Below are positions 1 through 8,480 of a stretch of DNA of 64,000 nucleotides, piece after piece. The stretch is from Biostraticola tofi (GTDB lineage Bacteria; Pseudomonadota; Gammaproteobacteria; Enterobacterales; Enterobacteriaceae), in the NCBI RefSeq assembly GCF_004343195.1, contig NZ_SMCR01000011.1, positions 1 through 64,000 on the forward strand. Direction: 5' to 3'. The position numbers and the translations under genes are program-made. The notes beneath the pieces are model-generated. The model saw only the letters and a list, made by a program, of their open reading frames with translations. It was not told where the DNA came from and made no database searches. Positions within the stretch are counted from its first letter, which is position 1; every line of letters begins with the position of its first letter.

Positions 1-125
1 TTACTGTTTGTTCACTCTTCAAGACTTGATATTTTTTACATCTGATATCGTCTTGTGAGTGCCCACACAGATTGTCTGATAAATTGTTAAAGAGCATTGC
101 GCGACTGCATTCAGTCTTGCGCGAG
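1..125 (-). promoter_or_regulatory. rRNA leader with boxB-like hairpin and boxA antitermination site
   Basis: On the minus strand a boxB-like stem (about 98-124, arms GACTG/CAGTC flanked by GCGC/GCGC) is followed by the boxA sequence TGCTCTTTAACAATTTA (80-96). The conserved leader with a TGTGGGCACTCACAAG segment continues to the left edge. This is the Nus-factor antitermination region preceding 16S rRNA, so an rRNA operon is transcribed leftward out of the window. Confidence 0.88.
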
Positions 126-132
126 GTGGCGT

Positions 133-160
133 ATGTTACGCTATCCTCATTCAGTGTCAA
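133..160 (-). promoter_or_regulatory. rrn P2: rRNA operon promoter P2
   Basis: A minus-strand consensus -35 TTGACA (155-160), 16-bp spacer and -10 TAACAT (133-138) lie about 100 bp downstream of P1. Tandem P1/P2 promoters are the standard layout of enterobacterial rrn operons, and P2 usually gives basal transcription. Confidence 0.85.
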
Positions 161-235
161 GCCCCGTTTCGCTTGTTTCTGCTATCCCCCGCCCACTTTG
201 TGATGTTAGTCACTAGTGCCGGTTGATGGAGGCGC

Positions 236-263
236 ATTATAGGGCCACCACTTCAAATGGCAA
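236..263 (-). promoter_or_regulatory. rrn P1: rRNA operon promoter P1
   Basis: Read on the minus strand there is a -35 TTGCCA (258-263), a 16-bp spacer and a perfect -10 TATAAT (236-241), followed by a GC-rich GCGCC discriminator typical of stringently controlled rRNA promoters. The upstream side (about 264-315) is A/T-rich, as expected for an UP element. It sits just past gmhB, where E. coli has rrnH. The 16S gene itself lies beyond the left edge. Confidence 0.88.
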
Positions 264-315
264 GGGAATATCGTAACTATTTCACTGACTGTTTAATTAT
301 TAGCCATAATTAGTA

Positions 316-879
316 TTATTGCTGCTTTTTTATTGCATCCGGCAATGACCCAAGGCTATCGATAACCCAATCGGCCAATGATTCACCCTCAGCTGTAACG
401 GGTTTACCACTGCGCACCAAGACTTTTTTCCCCACGCCAGCGGCGGCGGCGGCCATCATATCTTCAGATTTGTCCCCAACCATATATGAGGAAGCCATAT
501 CAATGTGCAGGAATTCCTGCGCTTCCAGCAGCATACCCGGTTTGGGTTTGCGACAATCGCACTCCTGACTGAATTCCGCTATGCTGCCCTGAGGATAATG
601 AGGACAAAAATAGATACCATCCAGTTCAACATCCCTATCGGCCAATGACCAATCCATCCACTCGGTAAGTTGCATAAACTGGTCTTCGGTAAACTTGCCG
701 CGGGCAATGCCAGACTGGTTAGTGACGACGACCAGTGCAAAGCCCATCCTCTTGAGCTCCTGCATTGCCTCAATGGCACCCTCTATAAATTGAAAATTGT
801 CGATCTCATGGACGTAGCCATGATCAACATTGATCGTACCATCACGATCCAAAAATACTGCCGGAACTAGCTGTGACAC
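316..879 (-). CDS. gmhB: D-glycero-beta-D-manno-heptose-1,7-bisphosphate 7-phosphatase
   Basis: GmhB removes the C7 phosphate from heptose bisphosphate on the way to ADP-heptose for the lipopolysaccharide inner core (cytoplasmic). The 187-residue product has the HAD motif FLDRDGT with the two catalytic Asp at 11 and 13. It also has the GmhB zinc ligands Cys92, His94, Cys107 and Cys109. E. coli GmhB has 191 residues. I chose the GTG at 879 over the ATG at 912: an AGGAG site stands just before GTG, homology begins there, and an extended -10 (TGC then GATAAT, 911-916) covers the ATG. It lies between metN (divergent) and an rrn operon, as in E. coli. Confidence 0.95.
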   Translation of the reverse strand: MSQLVPAVFLDRDGTINVDHGYVHEIDNFQFIEGAIEAMQELKRMGFALVVVTNQSGIARGKFTEDQFMQLTEWMDWSLADRDVELDGIYFCPHYPQGSIAEFSQECDCRKPKPGMLLEAQEFLHIDMASSYMVGDKSEDMMAAAAAGVGKKVLVRSGKPVTAEGESLADWVIDSLGSLPDAIKKQQ

Positions 880-964
880 AGAAAGGCTCCTGAGGGAGAG
901 AATATACTGCATTATCGCATGATTTAAGCCGCCATGAGAAACGGATAAAATGACCGGAAGCTGA

Positions 965-995
965 TTGACTTAGACGTCTAGACACCTTAACATCC
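965..995 (+). promoter_or_regulatory. metN promoter overlapped by MetJ operator (tandem met boxes)
   Basis: A -35 TTGACT (965-970), 17-bp spacer and -10 TAACAT (988-993) precede metN. Inside the spacer is a perfect met box AGACGTCT (972-979), abutted by a second, AGACACCT (980-987), then a weaker TAACATCC. MetJ with S-adenosylmethionine binds such tandem 8-mers cooperatively, so the transporter should be repressed when methionine is plentiful. Confidence 0.87.
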
Positions 996-1072
996 ACACC
1001 AACTCGATGCCCCAGTGGATCGGTACGGCTACAAAAAATCTCGCCACAGGCAACTATTATTAAAATAAATGT

Positions 1073-2104
1073 ATGATCACACTTTCTAATATTACTAAGC
1101 ACTTTTACCAGGAAGAGCAGGTTATTGCTGCGCTGTCGGACGTGAGCCTCCATATCCCTCCGGGGCAAATCTATGGGGTGATAGGTGCGTCTGGTGCAGG
1201 CAAAAGCACGCTTATACGCTGTGTTAATCTGCTTGAACGCCCCACATCAGGTCAGGTGCTGGTTGATGGCCATGATTTAACTACCATGACCGAAAAACAG
1301 CTGATTATCGCCCGCCGCCAGATTGGCATGATTTTTCAGCATTTTAATCTGCTTTCTTCCCGTACAGTGTCCGGCAACGTGGCGTTACCTCTCGAACTGG
1401 ACAATCTGCCGAAAGCAGCCATCAATGAGCGTGTCGGGGAACTATTATCCCTGGTCGGCCTGTCCGATAAAGCGGATGCATGGCCTGCTAACCTTTCCGG
1501 TGGACAAAAGCAGCGGGTGGCTATAGCGCGAGCCCTGGCCAGCAATCCAAAAGTGCTGTTGTGCGATGAAGCGACCAGCGCGTTGGACCCGGCAACTACC
1601 CGATCTATTCTGGCTTTGCTGAAAGATATAAATCGCCGTTTAGGTCTGACTATCCTGCTGATAACCCATGAAATGGAAGTGGTGAAACGCATATGTGACC
1701 AGGTGGCTGTCATCAGTGAGGGAAAACTGATTGAACAAGATACGGTCGGGGAGATGTTCTCTCATCCCAAAACCCCACTGGCACAGCAGTTTATCCGCTC
1801 GACTCTGCACCTAGATATTCCAGAGGATTATCTGCAGCGATTGACGACGGAGCGAGCCAAAGACACTATTCCGCTGCTGCAGCTTGAATTTACCGGCCAA
1901 TCGGTCGATGCGCCCCTGCTTTCTGAAATCGCGCGGCGTTACAATGTTAACAGCAACATTATCAGCGCTCAGATGGATTATGCCGGAGGGGTGAAATTTG
2001 GCGTGATGCTGGCTGAGATGGATGGCGAAGAAAATGATTCTCGTGAAGCGATAGCCTTCTTGATGCGCCATAATGTAAAAGTAGAGGTACTGGGTTATGT
2101 CTGA
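1073..2104 (+). CDS. metN: methionine ABC transporter ATP-binding protein
   Basis: This is the ATPase subunit of the MetNIQ importer for D- and L-methionine, acting at the inner membrane. The 343-residue protein shows Walker [10 protein letters not shown] (38-46), the ABC signature LSGGQKQR near 140 and Walker [12 protein letters not shown] near 160. A C-terminal NIL domain (about 265-343) follows; in this family it binds methionine and shuts the transporter off. It is the first gene of metN-metI-metQ, overlaps metI by 8 bp and lies behind a MetJ operator. Confidence 0.97.
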   Translation: MITLSNITKHFYQEEQVIAALSDVSLHIPPGQIYGVIGASGAGKSTLIRCVNLLERPTSGQVLVDGHDLTTMTEKQLIIARRQIGMIFQHFNLLSSRTVSGNVALPLELDNLPKAAINERVGELLSLVGLSDKADAWPANLSGGQKQRVAIARALASNPKVLLCDEATSALDPATTRSILALLKDINRRLGLTILLITHEMEVVKRICDQVAVISEGKLIEQDTVGEMFSHPKTPLAQQFIRSTLHLDIPEDYLQRLTTERAKDTIPLLQLEFTGQSVDAPLLSEIARRYNVNSNIISAQMDYAGGVKFGVMLAEMDGEENDSREAIAFLMRHNVKVEVLGYV

Positions 2105-2750
2105 GGCAATGATTATGTTGCTGGCCAAAGGCGTCTGGGAAACCCTGATGATGACGTTTGTATCGGGCTTTCTAGGTTTTGTTATCGGTTTGCCGGTTGG
2201 GGTACTGCTTTATATCAGCCGGCCGGGACAAATAACCGAAAACCGCGCTTTGTACCGGGCAACGTCTGCCATAGTGAATATCTTCCGATCCATCCCTTTT
2301 ATTATATTGCTGGTCTGGATGATTCCATTTACCCGCATGATTGTCGGCACTTCGATTGGACTGCAGGCAGCTATAGTGCCATTGACCATTGGAGCGGCAC
2401 CTTTTATTGCGCGTATGGTGGAAAACACCCTTCTTGAAATTCCATCCGGACTGGTTGAAGCCGCCAGGGCGATGGGCGCGACGCCGATGCAAATCATTCG
2501 CAAGGTTTTATTGCCTGAGGCGTTGCCGGGGCTTATCAATGCCGCAACCATTACCTTGATCACGCTGGTCGGCTATTCAGCGATGGGTGGTGCAGTCGGT
2601 GCCGGTGGGCTAGGCCAGATAGGCATCCAATACGGTTATATCGGATACAACGCAACAGTGATGAATACGGTATTAGTTTTATTGATAATTTTAGTGTATT
2701 TAATTCAGCTCTGTGGTGATAAGTGGGTAAGAAGCGTTACCCATAAATAG
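2097..2750 (+). CDS. metI: methionine ABC transporter permease
   Basis: MetI forms the membrane channel of the MetNIQ transporter. The 217 residues contain about five hydrophobic segments. The cytoplasmic coupling loop reads [25 protein letters not shown] in part, the EAA motif that contacts the ATPase. Length matches E. coli MetI (217). It overlaps the end of metN by 8 bp, indicating translational coupling, and metQ follows after 68 bp. Confidence 0.97.
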   Translation: MSEAMIMLLAKGVWETLMMTFVSGFLGFVIGLPVGVLLYISRPGQITENRALYRATSAIVNIFRSIPFIILLVWMIPFTRMIVGTSIGLQAAIVPLTIGAAPFIARMVENTLLEIPSGLVEAARAMGATPMQIIRKVLLPEALPGLINAATITLITLVGYSAMGGAVGAGGLGQIGIQYGYIGYNATVMNTVLVLLIILVYLIQLCGDKWVRSVTHK

Positions 2751-2818
2751 CACGTTGCATGATGATGCCCGGTATGGGATTTTCATCAACATTACCTATT
2801 AAATCGAGGAAAAGGGAT

Positions 2819-3634
2819 ATGTCTTTTAAAGTTAACACTCTGGCGATGGTCGGCGCGTTGGTTGGCGCCCTGGCTCTGGCAGGTTGCGGTCAAGACGAAA
2901 AAGATCCGAATCATATTAAAGTAGGTGTTATTGTCGGCGCAGAACAACAGGTTGCCGAGGTCGCTCAGAAAGTCGCTAAGGACAAATACGGACTTAATGT
3001 CGAGCTGGTGACCTTTAATGACTATGTACTGCCAAACGAAGCGCTGAGCAAAGGCGATATCGACGCCAATGCTTTCCAGCATAAACCTTATCTGGATCAG
3101 CAAATCAAAGATCGCGGTTACAAGCTGACGGCAGTAGCGAATACCTTTGTCTATCCAATCGCCGGCTATTCAAAACAGATTAAAAGCCTTGATGAGCTTA
3201 AAGATGGCTCACAAGTTGCCTTGCCGAATGATCCTACCAACCTTGGCCGCTCTTTGCTGCTGCTGCAGAAGGTCGGCGTCCTGACGTTGAAAGATAACGT
3301 TGGCTTGCTGCCTACCGTCCTGGACGTCACCGGCAATCCAAAAAATCTGAAACTGGTGGAACTGGAAGCACCGCAATTACCGCGCTCACTTGACGATCAG
3401 CAGATTGCTCTAGCCATCATCAACACCACCTACGCCAGCCAGATTGGTCTGACTCCAGCAAAAGATGGTCTGTTTGTAGAAGACAAACAATCTCCATACG
3501 TCAACCTGATCGTAACTCGCGAAGATAACAAAGATGCCGAGAACGTGAAAAAATTCGTGCAGGCTTATCAATCAGATGAAGTCAACGATGCGGCGAACAA
3601 GGTATTTAACGGCGGTGCGGTGAAAGGCTGGTAA
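2819..3634 (+). CDS. metQ: methionine-binding lipoprotein
   Basis: MetQ is the methionine-binding component of MetNIQ. The start at 2819 follows GAGGAAAAGG and gives 271 residues, the E. coli length; the in-frame ATG at 2759 lacks a good ribosome site and would bury the signal peptide. The N-terminus is a lipoprotein signal with lipobox LALAGC and lipidated Cys23. The remainder is a NlpA-family two-lobe binding domain. It ends the met operon and is followed by a hairpin terminator. Confidence 0.97.
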   Translation: MSFKVNTLAMVGALVGALALAGCGQDEKDPNHIKVGVIVGAEQQVAEVAQKVAKDKYGLNVELVTFNDYVLPNEALSKGDIDANAFQHKPYLDQQIKDRGYKLTAVANTFVYPIAGYSKQIKSLDELKDGSQVALPNDPTNLGRSLLLLQKVGVLTLKDNVGLLPTVLDVTGNPKNLKLVELEAPQLPRSLDDQQIALAIINTTYASQIGLTPAKDGLFVEDKQSPYVNLIVTREDNKDAENVKKFVQAYQSDEVNDAANKVFNGGAVKGW

Positions 3635-3670
3635 ATTTTAATTATCCTTGCGGTATAATAATTTTCACCT

Positions 3671-3697
3671 AGACGGGCTATTTGCCCGTCTTGTTAT
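3671..3697 (+). terminator. terminator after metQ
   Basis: An 8-bp perfect stem, AGACGGGC (3671-3678) with GCCCGTCT (3684-3691), and loop TATTT are followed by a short T-rich tail. It sits between metQ and rcsF. Confidence 0.75.
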
Positions 3698-3755
3698 TTG
3701 TACAATACATTGATTCAATACCCACCTGACAAATGAGAAAATTCGAGGAAATTTT

Positions 3756-4172
3756 ATGCGTGCGTTGCCTGTTTTTATACTGGTTTTGTCGCTGACAGGA
3801 TGTTCATGGTTACACACACCTACCGAGACCAGAACCACGTCTGCCGCGCCCGCCTCCGGTAATCCTTTTAAAAATGCGCCCGCGACACACAAATCCAGAC
3901 CATCGGCTTCTCCCGCCAAGCTCTATAAAAATGCAGAAGAGCTGGTTGGCAAGCCATTTCGCGATTTAGGCGAAGTTTACGGATCAACTTGCCAGGTCAA
4001 CCTTCAGGACGCGCCTCCCAGCATCAGCTCAGCACGCCGGAACATGCAGCTGCGGGCAGCCGGTATGAAGGGTAATGCTGTTCTGTTGCATCAATGCGAG
4101 ATGGTCCGCGCCGTGGCCGGCTGTTATCAGCAGGCTGTGTGCCAGGGTACCGCCCTCAGCGTTAGCCAATGA
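3756..4172 (+). CDS. rcsF: Rcs stress sensor outer-membrane lipoprotein RcsF
   Basis: RcsF reports outer-membrane and peptidoglycan damage to the Rcs phosphorelay through IgaA. The 138-residue protein has lipobox LTGC (Cys16), a proline/alanine-rich linker (about 20-55) and a folded domain opening with AEELVGKPFRDLGEV. The four cysteines needed for its two disulfides are present (79, 114, 123, 129). GAGGAAAT precedes the start. It overlaps trmO by 4 bp (ATGA), the same neighbour as in E. coli. Confidence 0.96.
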   Translation: MRALPVFILVLSLTGCSWLHTPTETRTTSAAPASGNPFKNAPATHKSRPSASPAKLYKNAEELVGKPFRDLGEVYGSTCQVNLQDAPPSISSARRNMQLRAAGMKGNAVLLHQCEMVRAVAGCYQQAVCQGTALSVSQ

Positions 4173-4918
4173 GCGTATTCGAATTCAAACAGATAGGTGT
4201 CATTCGATCACCCTACAAGGAAAAGTTTGCCGTTCCTCGCCAGCCAGGCCTGGTGCCGGAAGGCACCGGTGAACTTCACCTGCTTCCCCCCTTTAATCAG
4301 ATTGATGCAGTGCGCGGTCTCGACGGTTTCAGCCATATCTGGGTTGTTTTCGTCTTCCATCGCACCATGGACGCCGGGTGGCATCCCACCGTACGTCCCC
4401 CCCGCCTGGGCGGCAACAGCAGGATCGGCGTCTTTGCCACCCGATCGACTTTTCGACCCAATCCGGTTGGCATGTCGCTCATTGCTCTGAACGGTATTCG
4501 ACAGGAAAGTGAATCCCTGGTGCTTGAACTCGGCAGCATGGATCTGGTCGATGGCACGCCGGTCATTGATATTAAGCCTTATCTGCCCTATGCCGAGAGC
4601 GTGCCGGATGCCCAAGCCGGCTTCGCCCAGTTGGCGCCTGAAGCCGCCATGCCGGTTGTCTTCAGTCCTCTAGCCGAACGGCAATTATCAACGCTTGCCT
4701 CGGACTATCCTCGACTGCGGCGTTTTATTGAGCATTTACTGGCGCAGGATCCCCGGCCCGCTTACCGCAGGCAACAGCAGGGCGAGCGGGTTTATGCCGT
4801 TCGGTTGCTGGAGTTTAATCTTCGCTGGCATATTATCGATGATCAGGCAGAAGTGCTGTCTGTAGATCCCACTGGCCATGAACAAAGCGCAGCTGACAAG
4901 ACCAACCTTATCCGGTAG
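4169..4918 (+). CDS. trmO: tRNA (N6-threonylcarbamoyladenosine37-N6)-methyltransferase TrmO
   Basis: TrmO (YaeB/TsaA) methylates t6A37 in threonine tRNA using S-adenosylmethionine; it is a beta-barrel, class VIII-type methyltransferase. The 249 residues carry the family blocks IGVIRSPYKEKFAVPRQPG (9-27), VRPPRLGGN, GVFATRSTFRPNPVGMS and LGSMDLVDGTPVIDIKPYLP. It is slightly longer than the E. coli protein (235) at the C-terminus. It is coupled to rcsF by a 4-bp overlap. Confidence 0.95.
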   Translation: MSVFEFKQIGVIRSPYKEKFAVPRQPGLVPEGTGELHLLPPFNQIDAVRGLDGFSHIWVVFVFHRTMDAGWHPTVRPPRLGGNSRIGVFATRSTFRPNPVGMSLIALNGIRQESESLVLELGSMDLVDGTPVIDIKPYLPYAESVPDAQAGFAQLAPEAAMPVVFSPLAERQLSTLASDYPRLRRFIEHLLAQDPRPAYRRQQQGERVYAVRLLEFNLRWHIIDDQAEVLSVDPTGHEQSAADKTNLIR

Positions 4919-4974
4919 AGGTCATCGCCCTGAAAGTTTGTCGATGTTTTTATCAAAAATACGCTATCTCTCTT

Positions 4975-5001
4975 TTGGACACCTGCCTGCACTGGTAAAC
5001 T
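4975..5001 (+). promoter_or_regulatory. putative proS promoter
   Basis: TTGGAC (4975-4980) and TAAACT (4996-5001), the latter preceded by TGG, stand 15 bp apart, a short spacer. This 73-bp leader upstream of proS is the best match in the trmO-proS gap. Confidence 0.4.
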
Positions 5002-5073
5002 AAGCCACTTTTGTTTTTTTGCTGCCGCCGCGCAGCCTATGGCATTAAGCCGTTCTTGTGGAACCTAACTAAC

Positions 5074-6807
5074 ATGCGTACAAGCCAATATCTGCTTTCC
5101 ACTCTTAAGGAGACTCCTGCCGATGCTGAGGTTATCAGCCATCAGCTGATGCTGCGCGCCGGGATGATCCGTAAACTGGCCTCCGGGCTTTATACCTGGC
5201 TGCCTACCGGCCTGCGCGTTTTGCGTAAAGTTGAAAATATCGTCCGTGAAGAGATGAATAATGCCGGCGCCATCGAAGTTTCAATGCCGGTAGTACAACC
5301 GGCCGACCTGTGGGAAGAAAGCGGACGCTGGGAACAGTATGGTCCCGAGCTGCTGCGGCTGGTCGACAGGGGCGCGCGCCCATTTGTGCTCGGTCCGACC
5401 CATGAGGAAGTCATCACTGATTTGGTGCGCAATGAGATCACCTCTTATAAGCAACTGCCGCTGAATTTCTTCCAAATCCAGACCAAATTCCGCGATGAAG
5501 TTCGCCCGCGCTTCGGCGTTATGCGTTCTCGTGAATTCATCATGAAAGATGCTTATTCATTCCATACCAGTCAGGATTCACTGCAGGCGACTTACGACGC
5601 GATGTATCAGGCCTATAGCACCATATTCACCCGTATGGGGCTGAACTTCCGTGCGGTGCAGGCAGATACGGGCTCCATTGGCGGCAATGCGTCCCATGAA
5701 TTCCAAGTTCTGGCCAGCAGTGGTGAAGACGATATCGTTTTTTCTGATCAATCTGACTACGCTGCCAACATTGAACTGGCTGAAGCCCTGCCGCCTGCCT
5801 CGCCGTTGACGGCGCCTGCCGAAGAGCTTCGTCTGATTGATACTCCCGACGCGCGCACCATCGCCGAGCTGGTTGAACAGTTTGGCCTGCCGATTGAAAA
5901 AACGGTTAAAACCCTGGTGGTACATGCCGCCGCCGAGAGCGGCCACAAACTGGTCGCATTGCTGGTCCGTGGCGATCACCAGCTTAATGAAATCAAGGCA
6001 GAGAAACTGCCTCAAGTAGCAAGCCCGCTGACCTTTGCCAGTGAAGAGGACATCCGTGCCCATATCGGTGCCGGCCCTGGCTCACTCGGTCCGATCAATT
6101 TGCCGGTACCGGTAGTTATTGATCGCAGCGTGGCGGCTATCAGCGATTTTGGCGCCGGTGCCAATACCGATGGCAAACACTGGTTTGGTGTTAACTGGGG
6201 CCGGGATTTGCCGCTGCCTCACGTGGCCGATTTACGTAATGTTGTAGAAGGTGATATCAGCCCGGACGGAAAAGGCATTCTGCAGATCAAACGGGGCATT
6301 GAAGTTGGTCATATTTTCCAGTTAGGAACTAAATACTCCGAAGCAATGAAAGCCACAGTGCAGGGTGAAGACGGCCGCAACCAGACTCTGACCATGGGCT
6401 GCTACGGTATTGGTGTGACGCGCGTGGTGGCTGCCGCCATTGAGCAGAATCACGATGAGCGCGGTATTCTGTGGCCTGAGGCGATAGCCCCATTCCATGT
6501 GGCGATTCTGCCAATGAACATGCATAAATCTTTCCGCGTCAAAGACACTGCTGAAGAATTGTATTCATCGCTGCGCGCCAAAGGGCTGGAAATTTTATTG
6601 GATGATCGCAAAGAACGTCCGGGCGTAATGTTTGCCGATATGGAACTGATTGGGATCCCGCATACCCTGATCATTGGCGATCGCAACCTTGATACAGAAG
6701 AAGTGGAATACAAAAATCGCCGCACCGGCGAAAAGCGAATGCTTAAACTCAGCGAAATCGTTGAGTTCCTGGTGGGTGAAATGCGCAAGGCGGGTGTGCC
6801 CGTCTGA
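5074..6807 (+). CDS. proS: prolyl-tRNA synthetase
   Basis: ProS charges tRNA-Pro. The start at 5074 gives [19 protein letters not shown], the bacterial ProS N-terminus, and 577 residues (E. coli 572). The upstream in-frame ATG at 5011 would add 21 unrelated residues. Class II motifs are visible: motif 2 around [17 protein letters not shown] and motif 3 at [13 protein letters not shown]. Between them lies the long editing (INS) domain (about 225-405) that hydrolyses mischarged Ala-tRNA-Pro. The anticodon-binding domain is C-terminal. A strong terminator follows. Confidence 0.97.
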   Translation: MRTSQYLLSTLKETPADAEVISHQLMLRAGMIRKLASGLYTWLPTGLRVLRKVENIVREEMNNAGAIEVSMPVVQPADLWEESGRWEQYGPELLRLVDRGARPFVLGPTHEEVITDLVRNEITSYKQLPLNFFQIQTKFRDEVRPRFGVMRSREFIMKDAYSFHTSQDSLQATYDAMYQAYSTIFTRMGLNFRAVQADTGSIGGNASHEFQVLASSGEDDIVFSDQSDYAANIELAEALPPASPLTAPAEELRLIDTPDARTIAELVEQFGLPIEKTVKTLVVHAAAESGHKLVALLVRGDHQLNEIKAEKLPQVASPLTFASEEDIRAHIGAGPGSLGPINLPVPVVIDRSVAAISDFGAGANTDGKHWFGVNWGRDLPLPHVADLRNVVEGDISPDGKGILQIKRGIEVGHIFQLGTKYSEAMKATVQGEDGRNQTLTMGCYGIGVTRVVAAAIEQNHDERGILWPEAIAPFHVAILPMNMHKSFRVKDTAEELYSSLRAKGLEILLDDRKERPGVMFADMELIGIPHTLIIGDRNLDTEEVEYKNRRTGEKRMLKLSEIVEFLVGEMRKAGVPV

Positions 6808-6826
6808 CGTGATTAAGCCTGAAACG

Positions 6827-6857
6827 CCCATCCGGTGCAGACCGGATGGGTTTTTTT
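6827..6857 (+). terminator. intrinsic terminator after proS
   Basis: A perfect 10-bp stem, CCCATCCGGT (6827-6836) with ACCGGATGGG (6841-6850), has the tetraloop GCAG and is followed by seven T. Confidence 0.95.
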
Positions 6858-6872
6858 AGCGCTAAAAAAACC

Positions 6873-7292
6873 TCAGGTGGCGTTATAAACCGGCGACAAC
6901 TGATAGCGATACCCTGAAACAATGGGCGCACCGCCCTTATCGACCATTTGCAGGCCGTTATTCAGTGTACGAAATATCAGTTTGCGCCCGGTGCCTTCCT
7001 CAGTAAGGGTCAACTTGTCAGCCGTTCTGGCCCAGGAACCCGATAACCGGGATTCATGTTGATCACCTGACGCGCTGTTTACCTGATGTTGGTTAAGCAT
7101 AAAACTGCCGTCCGATGCCAGATAAAGCGACGCATTACTATTACCGCACGATGGACAATAATAGACGCCATTGTAAGACTGATGCATCGGCTTTAGCGAC
7201 TGCGCCAGCCGGTCCGACTTGGTCACCGGAGTATGACAGCCAATTAAAATGGCGCTGAAGATAATCACCACGAAAACGATGATATTTTTCAC
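6873..7292 (-). CDS. nlpE: NlpE-like lipoprotein, N-terminal domain only
   Basis: NlpE is an outer-membrane lipoprotein that signals adhesion, copper stress and lipoprotein trafficking faults to the Cpx system. This 139-residue version has lipobox ILIGC (Cys19), the conserved LKPMHQSYNGVYYCPSC segment with a CxxC pair (46, 49), and the block GSWARTADKLTLTEEG. It stops where E. coli NlpE (236) continues into an OB-fold C-terminal domain, so that domain is absent. The same short form occurs in other genera, so this is probably a natural form rather than a truncation. It is convergent with proS. Confidence 0.85.
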   Translation of the reverse strand: MKNIIVFVVIIFSAILIGCHTPVTKSDRLAQSLKPMHQSYNGVYYCPSCGNSNASLYLASDGSFMLNQHQVNSASGDQHESRLSGSWARTADKLTLTEEGTGRKLIFRTLNNGLQMVDKGGAPIVSGYRYQLSPVYNAT

Positions 7293-7379
7293 CCTGGTCC
7301 CCTGTTCTATGTTTTGGTTAGCGAGGCAGTAAAAATTATCGAAAATATTATTTTATTTACATCAATAATTCATGAAAAT

Positions 7380-7931
7380 TCATTTATTTATGCTGAGCCA
7401 TTCTTCAAGCGAAATTTCAAGATTATTCTGGTCATCCGAGAGCCAGAGAATCCGTTCCTGCAACGTTGCCTGCAGCGACATATTTCGCTGAGCCAGTGAA
7501 GCCAGGCTTGCCATGATATCGTCCGCAACGAACCAGATACTCAAATTACGATGTGAAGATAATAATGGCCCGGTTTGCTGCCACCAGACTCGCGCCGCCC
7601 GTTCGTTATAGGCATAAAGCACCACGTGACGTGCCTGATGGCAGGCCTTGCGCAACCGCTTTTCATCAGGCAGGCCAAGTTCAATCCACAGTTCCGGCTC
7701 GCCATGATCATTGCGCAACCACAATGCAGGTTCATCCTCGCCACTGCTGAGGCCACGGCTAAATTCAAGCCTCTCGTCAGCATGATATATCCATGCAAGT
7801 AAACGAAGCATCATCCGTTGTGAAGTTTCTGATGGATGCTGGGCAAGCACCAAATTGACATCAGAAAAATAATGCCGATCCATATCGGCAATGTTTACCG
7901 TCGCTTTATGAACAATTGCCTTTAAGGCCAT
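7380..7931 (-). CDS. yaeQ: YaeQ family protein (PD-(D/E)xK-like fold)
   Basis: The 183 residues align along their length with YaeQ (E. coli 181): MALKA start, LARHPSET-like [25 protein letters not shown], and [20 protein letters not shown]. The family fold is related to restriction-type nucleases, but no certain biochemical role is established. In E. coli arfB lies between nlpE and yaeQ; here only 87 bp separate the two genes and arfB is missing. Confidence 0.93.
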   Translation of the reverse strand: MALKAIVHKATVNIADMDRHYFSDVNLVLAQHPSETSQRMMLRLLAWIYHADERLEFSRGLSSGEDEPALWLRNDHGEPELWIELGLPDEKRLRKACHQARHVVLYAYNERAARVWWQQTGPLLSSHRNLSIWFVADDIMASLASLAQRNMSLQATLQERILWLSDDQNNLEISLEEWLSINK

Positions 7932-8030
7932 AGGAGACTCCGCTTTTTAACCAGGCAGGCAGTGTAACCGACCTGTCGGTACAACGGTATAAAAGCGCGG
8001 TAAAACACCCCATGGATGCAACCATTTTTT

Positions 8031-8150
8031 CCTGAGTCATCTGTGCTCTGTGCTATAGTCGTGTAAGGGAATACTGTAGAACGATGTTGGCGAGAGGATC
8101 GGGCGACGGCCGTAACTCTTCCCCTCAGGGAAAAGGCGGTATTTACCGCC
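8031..8150 (+). promoter_or_regulatory. rof promoter and structured leader
   Basis: An extended -10 (TGC then TATAGT, 8054-8059) gives a leader of about 110 nt before rof. The leader folds into two hairpins, TTCCC/GGGAA (about 8119-8132) and GGCGGTA/TACCGCC (8135-8150), the second ending about 14 nt before the Shine-Dalgarno. The -35 is poor, as is common with extended -10 promoters. Any regulatory role is inference. Confidence 0.5.
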
Positions 8151-8171
8151 GTAACATGTAGGTGAGCACTT

Positions 8172-8432
8172 ATGACAATGAATGAAGAATATCAACCCAT
8201 TAATTGCGATGATTACGATAATCTTGAGCTCGCCTGTCAGCGGAATTGGGTACTGAATCTAACGCTTCGCAGTGGAGAGACAGTGACCGGCATTGCTCGC
8301 GAAATGCTGTCGAAAAAGCGTGTCGAGTATCTGATTATCGACGTTGCAGGCACCAGCCAGGATGTACGACTGGACTATATCGCCAGTTTCACCCACCCGG
8401 AACTGGGCACGGTGGTCGTCAGCGCAGAATAG
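8172..8432 (+). CDS. rof: Rho-binding antiterminator Rof
   Basis: Rof (YaeO) binds the Rho primary RNA site and inhibits Rho-dependent termination. The 86-residue protein contains the diagnostic YQPINCDDYDNLELAC near the N-terminus and SFTHPELGTVVVS at the C-terminus; E. coli Rof has 84 to 86 residues. GGTGAG lies 5 nt before ATG 8172; ATG 8178 is an alternative start matching E. coli more closely. yaeP, its partner gene in E. coli, is absent upstream. It converges with tilS. Confidence 0.94.
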   Translation: MTMNEEYQPINCDDYDNLELACQRNWVLNLTLRSGETVTGIAREMLSKKRVEYLIIDVAGTSQDVRLDYIASFTHPELGTVVVSAE

Positions 8433-8451
8433 CGCCGGCTACCGTTAGCCT

Positions 8452-8480
8452 GCGGCAGGCAGCTCCTCACTGTCTGCCGC
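8452..8480. terminator. hairpin between convergent rof and tilS
   Basis: An 11-bp stem with one wobble pair, GCGGCAGGCAG (8452-8462) with CTGTCTGCCGC (8470-8480), has a 7-nt loop and ends on the tilS stop codon. Neither side has a U-tract, so its ability to terminate is uncertain. Confidence 0.45.
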
